From NCBI GenBank assembly GCA_051747745.1, contig JBNJGL010000002.1:16530-80529 (forward strand): a stretch of DNA of 64,000 bases, read 5' to 3'. Below are positions 60,033-64,000 of this stretch, one piece after another. The stretch comes from QPJE01 sp051747745. Lineage in GTDB: Bacteria; Bacillota; Halanaerobiia; Halanaerobiales; Halanaerobiaceae. Under the pieces are notes generated by a model. It was not told the origin of the DNA. It worked only from the letters and a program-made list of their open reading frames with translations, and ran no database searches. Numbering within the stretch: position 1 is the stretch's first letter; the number at the start of each line of letters is the position of its first letter. The translations under genes were made by a program, and so were the position numbers.

Positions 60033-61091
60033 ATGGAAAATGATAATCCAGAAAAAATACTTATTACTCGTTTAAGTGCTATAGGAGATGTGATCCATGC
60101 CCTACCAGCAGCATATGCAGTCAGAAAAAAATATCCGGATGCACAGATAGACTGGCTGGTGGAAGATAAATCTTATCCCCTTGTAACTTTAAACCCATAT
60201 ATAGATAATATTATTATTCTACCCAGAAAAGAGTGGAATAGTATACGCAAAAACAAAGGATTTCTGCAGGCTATAAAATCTTTCACTGCTTTTTTTAAGA
60301 AGATGAGAAAAGAACAATATGATATTTTTCTTGATCTGCACGGTTTATTTAAAAGTGCATTTGCAGGTTTTTTAATAAAAGCAGATTTGAGGCTTGGTCC
60401 TGCTGACGGCAGGGAGTTAAGTACTTTTTTCTATCAGGCGAAAATAGATATACCGGATAAGAAAATGCATCAGGTAGAAAGAGCTCTTCATCTGGCATCT
60501 GCTGTTGGAATTGAGACAGAAGAAATTAACTATGGTTTAATTATTTCTGATGTTCTTAATAATAATATTGATATTGTTTTTAATACCTATAGAATTCCGG
60601 AAAAGAAAAAACTTGTGGTTATTAACCCTTTCACTACCTGGGAATCTAAAAATTGGTATCTGGAAAGATATTTTGAACTTGCGGAAAAGCTAATTGATGA
60701 CGGACATTATATTATTTTTACAGGATCTAAAAAAGATAGAAAGAAAATCGAAGCATTTGAAAAAAAAGACAGCAACAATTATGTTAATCTTGCCGGTAAA
60801 ACATCACTAAAAGAACTTGCAGCTGTTTATAAGAGAGCTGATCTTTATATTGGTGGTGACACAGGCCCAACCCATCTGGCTGCAGCACTTGGAGTAAAAG
60901 TTATTTCTCTTATGGGTCCTACAGATCCTGATACACATGGTCCTTATGGTAGAGGTAATACTGTTATTCAGGATAACAGTCTGGAATGTATCGGCTGCTG
61001 GCAGAGAAGCTGCAGCAGGGATAAGAAGTGTATGAAACTTATTACTGTTGAACAGGTACTGCGGATTGCAAAAAAGAAATTAGATGACTGA
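60033..61091 (+). CDS. Glycosyltransferase family 9 (heptosyltransferase-like), first
   Basis: This 352-residue GT9 enzyme adds a sugar, usually heptose, to the LPS core. RLSAIGDVIHALPAAYAVRKKYPDAQIDWLVE near 11 and GGDTGPTHLAAALGVKVISLMGPTDP near 273 are diagnostic. Four cysteines near the end (CIGCWQRSCSRDKKC) are usual in this family. No ADP-heptose biosynthesis genes are seen here, so the donor sugar is unproven. It starts 1 nt after waaA. Confidence 0.88.
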   Translation: MENDNPEKILITRLSAIGDVIHALPAAYAVRKKYPDAQIDWLVEDKSYPLVTLNPYIDNIIILPRKEWNSIRKNKGFLQAIKSFTAFFKKMRKEQYDIFLDLHGLFKSAFAGFLIKADLRLGPADGRELSTFFYQAKIDIPDKKMHQVERALHLASAVGIETEEINYGLIISDVLNNNIDIVFNTYRIPEKKKLVVINPFTTWESKNWYLERYFELAEKLIDDGHYIIFTGSKKDRKKIEAFEKKDSNNYVNLAGKTSLKELAAVYKRADLYIGGDTGPTHLAAALGVKVISLMGPTDPDTHGPYGRGNTVIQDNSLECIGCWQRSCSRDKKCMKLITVEQVLRIAKKKLDD

Positions 61092-61125
61092 TCAATTTAT
61101 TTTTAAGATATAAAGGAATGATCTT

Positions 61126-62157
61126 ATGGATGATATAAATAGAATAATAGTTGTTGATCTGCTGTATCTTGGAGATTTAATATTTGCCTATCCTTTTTTT
61201 GAAGAACTCAGGAAAAACTACCCTGAAGCCAGGATTGATCTGGCGGCAAATAGTAATTTTGCCGAAATAACAAGAGAGAATGATAATATAGATCATGTTT
61301 ATTCTTATAATAAAGGATGGTCAGCTGCCCGTTCTTTTTCTTTTGCCCGGAAATTGAAAAAAAACAGTTATGATATGGGGCTTAATATTCACGGCAACTG
61401 GAGGACTGCTCTACTTTTAAAAATGATTTCTCCAGATTATTCCATCGGTTATGGAGGTAAAGGGAGAGGAGTTTTTCTTGATAAAGAGCTTAAAGCAGCA
61501 GATGACAAACATATGATAGAAGTTTATCTGGATTTTCTCAGAGATATGGGCTGTAATATATCAGGTAAAGAGATAGTACCTGTTATAGATTTTGACGATA
61601 AAATTGATAAAATAGAAAAGACATTTTTTTCTGGATTGAAGAATAAAAATATCAGTTTTGATAAAGATTATATTGTATTAAATACAGGTGGAAGCTGGCC
61701 TACCAAACAGTGGCCAGAGGAATATTTTGCTCATCTGGCTGACATGATTATAAATGCTGGATGGAATGTGCTTTTTGTTGGTGGCCCTGGAGATATCAAA
61801 AGAGTTGAAGAAATAATTGATTTAATGAAATCTCCGGCAGATAATATATGTGGTCAAACCAGTCTTTTAGAACTGGCATTTGTGATGAAAAAATCCAGGC
61901 TGGTGATAAGTGGTGATACCGGTCCAATTCATGTTGCAGCTGCTGTCGGAACAGATACAATCACCATTTTTGGTCCATCAAATGAAGTAAAATATCAGCC
62001 TAAAGGCAGTGGTAATAACAGCATAGTAACAAATAATACTTTGGACTGCCGACCTTGTGGGGAACACCAGTGTCCACTTGAACACCATAAGTGTATGGTA
62101 GATATTTCTCCTGAGTTAATATTTTCTGAGTTAAAGAACAGAGGAATGATAAAATGA
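61126..62157 (+). CDS. Glycosyltransferase family 9 (heptosyltransferase-like), second
   Basis: This 343-residue GT9 protein is a diverged partner of the preceding gene. VVDLLYLGDLIFAYPFFEELRKNYPEARIDLA near 9 and SGDTGPIHVAAAVGTDTITIFGPSNEV near 262 identify it. A CRPCGEHQCPLEHHKC cysteine cluster lies near 306. It probably extends the inner core after the first GT9. It overlaps the GT2 gene by 4 nt. Confidence 0.88.
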   Translation: MDDINRIIVVDLLYLGDLIFAYPFFEELRKNYPEARIDLAANSNFAEITRENDNIDHVYSYNKGWSAARSFSFARKLKKNSYDMGLNIHGNWRTALLLKMISPDYSIGYGGKGRGVFLDKELKAADDKHMIEVYLDFLRDMGCNISGKEIVPVIDFDDKIDKIEKTFFSGLKNKNISFDKDYIVLNTGGSWPTKQWPEEYFAHLADMIINAGWNVLFVGGPGDIKRVEEIIDLMKSPADNICGQTSLLELAFVMKKSRLVISGDTGPIHVAAAVGTDTITIFGPSNEVKYQPKGSGNNSIVTNNTLDCRPCGEHQCPLEHHKCMVDISPELIFSELKNRGMIK

Positions 62158-62912
62158 ATAAGCTTACAGCCCTTGTTTTAACATACAATGAAGAAGATAA
62201 TATTGCAGAGTGCCTTGATACTTTAAAGTGGGTGCCCAAAGTAGTTGTAGTTGATTCTTTAAGCAGTGATAAAACAGAAGAAATCTGTTTAAGATATGAA
62301 AATGTTAAATTTTTCGAAAGAGAATTTGATGATTTTGCCTCTCAAAGAAATTATGGACTGAACCAGATTAAAACAGACTGGGTTTTAGTTGTTGATGCAG
62401 ATGAGAGAATTACAGAACCCTTAAAAAATGAAATTAAAAACACTCTTTTGAATCCAAAGGCTGAAGGATATAATATTGCCAGAAAAAATTATTTTCTGGG
62501 TAAATGGATTAAATACTGCGGTTGGTATCCTGATTATACGCTTAGATTGTTTAAATCAGTTTATAGATATCAGGGTCTTGTTCACGAATCACCTCAAATA
62601 AAAGGGGAGATAGAGAAGCTTGATAATGATTTTATTCATTATACTTACAGCAATTTAAAAGAATATGTCAGTAAAATGAATCAATATACAAGCCTTGATG
62701 CAGAAAAAAAATATCAAAAAGGAAAAAAAATAGGAGTTTCATATATATTAATCAGACCTACTCTGGAGTTTTTTAAGAAATTTTTTCTTAAAAAAGGATT
62801 TTTGCTTGGAGTTCAGGGACTTATTTTATCTCTTCTGTCATCATATTATCAATTTTTAAAAAGCATTAAACTCTGGGAATTAAACAATATTTCTGAGGAT
62901 GAAAACAAATGA
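62154..62912 (+). CDS. Glycosyltransferase family 2 (WaaE/KdtX-like)
   Basis: This 252-residue GT-A enzyme starts LTALVLTYNEEDNIAECLDTLKWV, has VVDSLSSDKTEEIC near 32, and DWVLVVDADERIT near 79 with the metal-binding DXD. FFLKKGFLLGVQG near the C-terminus may lie on the membrane. The closest named group is the LPS core beta-1,4-glucosyltransferase WaaE/KdtX. Acceptor and sugar are inferred from context. Confidence 0.85.
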   Translation: MNKLTALVLTYNEEDNIAECLDTLKWVPKVVVVDSLSSDKTEEICLRYENVKFFEREFDDFASQRNYGLNQIKTDWVLVVDADERITEPLKNEIKNTLLNPKAEGYNIARKNYFLGKWIKYCGWYPDYTLRLFKSVYRYQGLVHESPQIKGEIEKLDNDFIHYTYSNLKEYVSKMNQYTSLDAEKKYQKGKKIGVSYILIRPTLEFFKKFFLKKGFLLGVQGLILSLLSSYYQFLKSIKLWELNNISEDENK

Positions 62913-64000
62913 AAAAAATAGTATTTCTAAATAGCTGTCCTGTCTGGGGTGGCGGGGAAAAATGGACTTTCACAACTGCCAGATTATTAAATCAGGATCC
63001 AGAATATGATATATATGTTGCATCTGGTCCTGAAACAGAATTGTTTAAAAGGGCAAAAAAGGCCGGCATCAAAACTGAAGCAGTGGGAATAAAGAGTGGT
63101 ATATCAGTTTTGAATCCATTTAAAAGCAAAAAATTTATTGATTTTTTAAAGAATAAAGAGATAGATATAATGTTTTTGAATATGTCTCAGGACTTAAAAT
63201 TTGGAGGTATAACCGGTAAAATAGCAGGCCTAGACAGAATTATTTATCGGAGAGGCAGTGCAATACCTATAAAGAACCGTTTTTATAATAAATATCTCCT
63301 GAAAGATTGTATTACAGATATAATAGCAAATTCCAGAGCTACTAAAAATACTGTTTTAAAAAATACTTCTCAGTGGCTCAGTGAAGATAAAATAACAATT
63401 ATTTATAATGGTATTGATCTTTCTAAGATTGATGAGGCAAAAGATAAAGCAATTAACCTGCATAAAGAGTTTAAAATAAGCCCAGGAAAGGTTATAATAG
63501 CAAATATAGGCAGGTTGAATTATCAAAAAGGACATGAATTTTTGTTAAAAGCTGCCAGTATAATTCAGGAAAAAAGAAAAGATTTTGTTATTTTAATTAT
63601 TGGTAGTGGCGAGCGGGAGCAGGAGCTAAAAGAGCTGGCCCGGGAATATAATTTATCTAATAATATAATTTTCACAGGTTTTAGAGATGATGTCTATAAT
63701 ATTTTACCAGGTATAGATTTTTTACTTCATACTGCCAGGTGGGAAGGATTTGGCTTTGTTATTGCAGAAGCCATGGCAGCTTCAAAACCGGTAGTTAGTA
63801 CCGATGTCAGCAATATTTCGGAGTTAATAATTGATGGAGAGAATGGATTTCTTGCAGAAGCTGAAGATCCAGAAGATATTGCCAGAAAAACAGTCAAAAT
63901 GATTGATCTAGAAAGAAGTATACGTTTAAAAATGGGTGAAAAGGGAAGAGAATATGTTGAAGATAATTTTACTTTAGATAAAATGATTAAAGAGTTGAAA
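62909..64000 (+). CDS. Glycosyltransferase family 4, partial at window end
   Basis: An open frame of 364 codons starts at ATG 62909, overlaps the GT2 stop by 4 nt, and runs off the right edge. The N-terminal half begins IVFLNSCPVWGGGEKW. The GT4 nucleotide-sugar domain has NIGRLNYQKGHEFLLKA near 192 and the EX7E-type motif in ARWEGFGFVIAEAMAASKPVVSTDVSNISELI near 278. It would add a further sugar to the LPS core or O-chain. Very few residues are missing. Confidence 0.88.
   Translation, partial: MKKIVFLNSCPVWGGGEKWTFTTARLLNQDPEYDIYVASGPETELFKRAKKAGIKTEAVGIKSGISVLNPFKSKKFIDFLKNKEIDIMFLNMSQDLKFGGITGKIAGLDRIIYRRGSAIPIKNRFYNKYLLKDCITDIIANSRATKNTVLKNTSQWLSEDKITIIYNGIDLSKIDEAKDKAINLHKEFKISPGKVIIANIGRLNYQKGHEFLLKAASIIQEKRKDFVILIIGSGEREQELKELAREYNLSNNIIFTGFRDDVYNILPGIDFLLHTARWEGFGFVIAEAMAASKPVVSTDVSNISELIIDGENGFLAEAEDPEDIARKTVKMIDLERSIRLKMGEKGREYVEDNFTLDKMIKELK

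Noticed and set aside
1..64000. CRISPR arrays, insertion sequences, prophage genes, tRNA or rRNA genes.
   Set aside because: No regular repeat-spacer series, transposase, integrase, phage protein or cloverleaf was seen on reading.

Overview
The window reads as a chromosomal segment of a low-GC, strictly anaerobic, diderm Firmicute, most likely Halanaerobium or a close relative in Halanaerobiales (an inference from gene content and style, not a database match). Firmicute traits are strong GGAGG(TG) ribosome binding sites, many TTG starts, Rex, HutP and a PerR-like site. Gram-negative-type traits are the lipid A and Kdo genes. Anaerobe traits are rubrerythrin plus superoxide reductase, nickel and tungsten enzymes, and salvage of B12. 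Several start codons were moved from the longest open frame to match a visible ribosome binding site. About 100 N bases at 32057-32156 mark a scaffold join that looks artificial. Layout: 1-5086 is a nucleoside-type ABC transporter operon (BMP lipoprotein tail, NupO-like ATPase, two permeases) ending in an ADP-ribosylglycohydrolase. 5173-12246 holds PhoU, an Fe-S protein, a P1 peptidase, an exported 5'-nucleotidase and an NhaC antiporter that appears to start at ATT. 12247-14540 is a long leader with a conserved element and then a YgiQ radical SAM protein. 14694-21127 is a nickel block: larE-larB-larC for the nickel-pincer cofactor (larC split by a -1 frameshift site), nikR behind a 19-bp-arm inverted repeat, and a BtuFCD-type transporter that is probably for nickel. 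21245-22327 is a TrmO-FmdE fusion. 23280-23600 is a short transcription unit with an H-type pseudoknot leader and a 40-residue ORF. 23601-26283 is a Moco/tungsten-cofactor-type riboswitch with a 14-codon leader ORF and attenuator ahead of the tungstate transporter tupABC. 26306-35535 carries a hydantoinase-like amidohydrolase, rex, a Lon-like protease, nagA, hsp20, a PLP racemase with a LysO exporter, and free methionine sulfoxide reductase. 35696-44460 carries a GH65 phosphorylase, rubrerythrin and superoxide reductase, pseudouridine catabolism (psuK, psuG, with a second copy of the conserved element between them), a split permease behind a CsoR/CstR-like site, and pgi. 44532-50850 is a pseudokinase, nadE and a corrinoid salvage operon (cblS-like, btuF-like, cobU, cobS, cobC, cobO). 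50961-64000 starts with an orphan HutP and continues into lipid A/Kdo/core synthesis (msbA-like, DUF374 acyltransferase, lpxK, kdsB, kdsA, kdsD, lpxL-like, waaA, two GT9, GT2, partial GT4). How it fits together: metal cofactor supply is a theme. Nickel uptake and NikR control sit with nickel-pincer maturation. Tungstate uptake sits behind a cofactor-sensing RNA. Corrinoid salvage sits with its own binding protein. Oxygen and redox stress genes carry plausible PerR and Rex sites. The least explained parts are the non-coding leaders: the 57-nt element near 12.6 and 40.7 kb, the pseudoknot leader at 23.3 kb, and the coupling of riboswitch, leader ORF and terminator at 23.7 kb.
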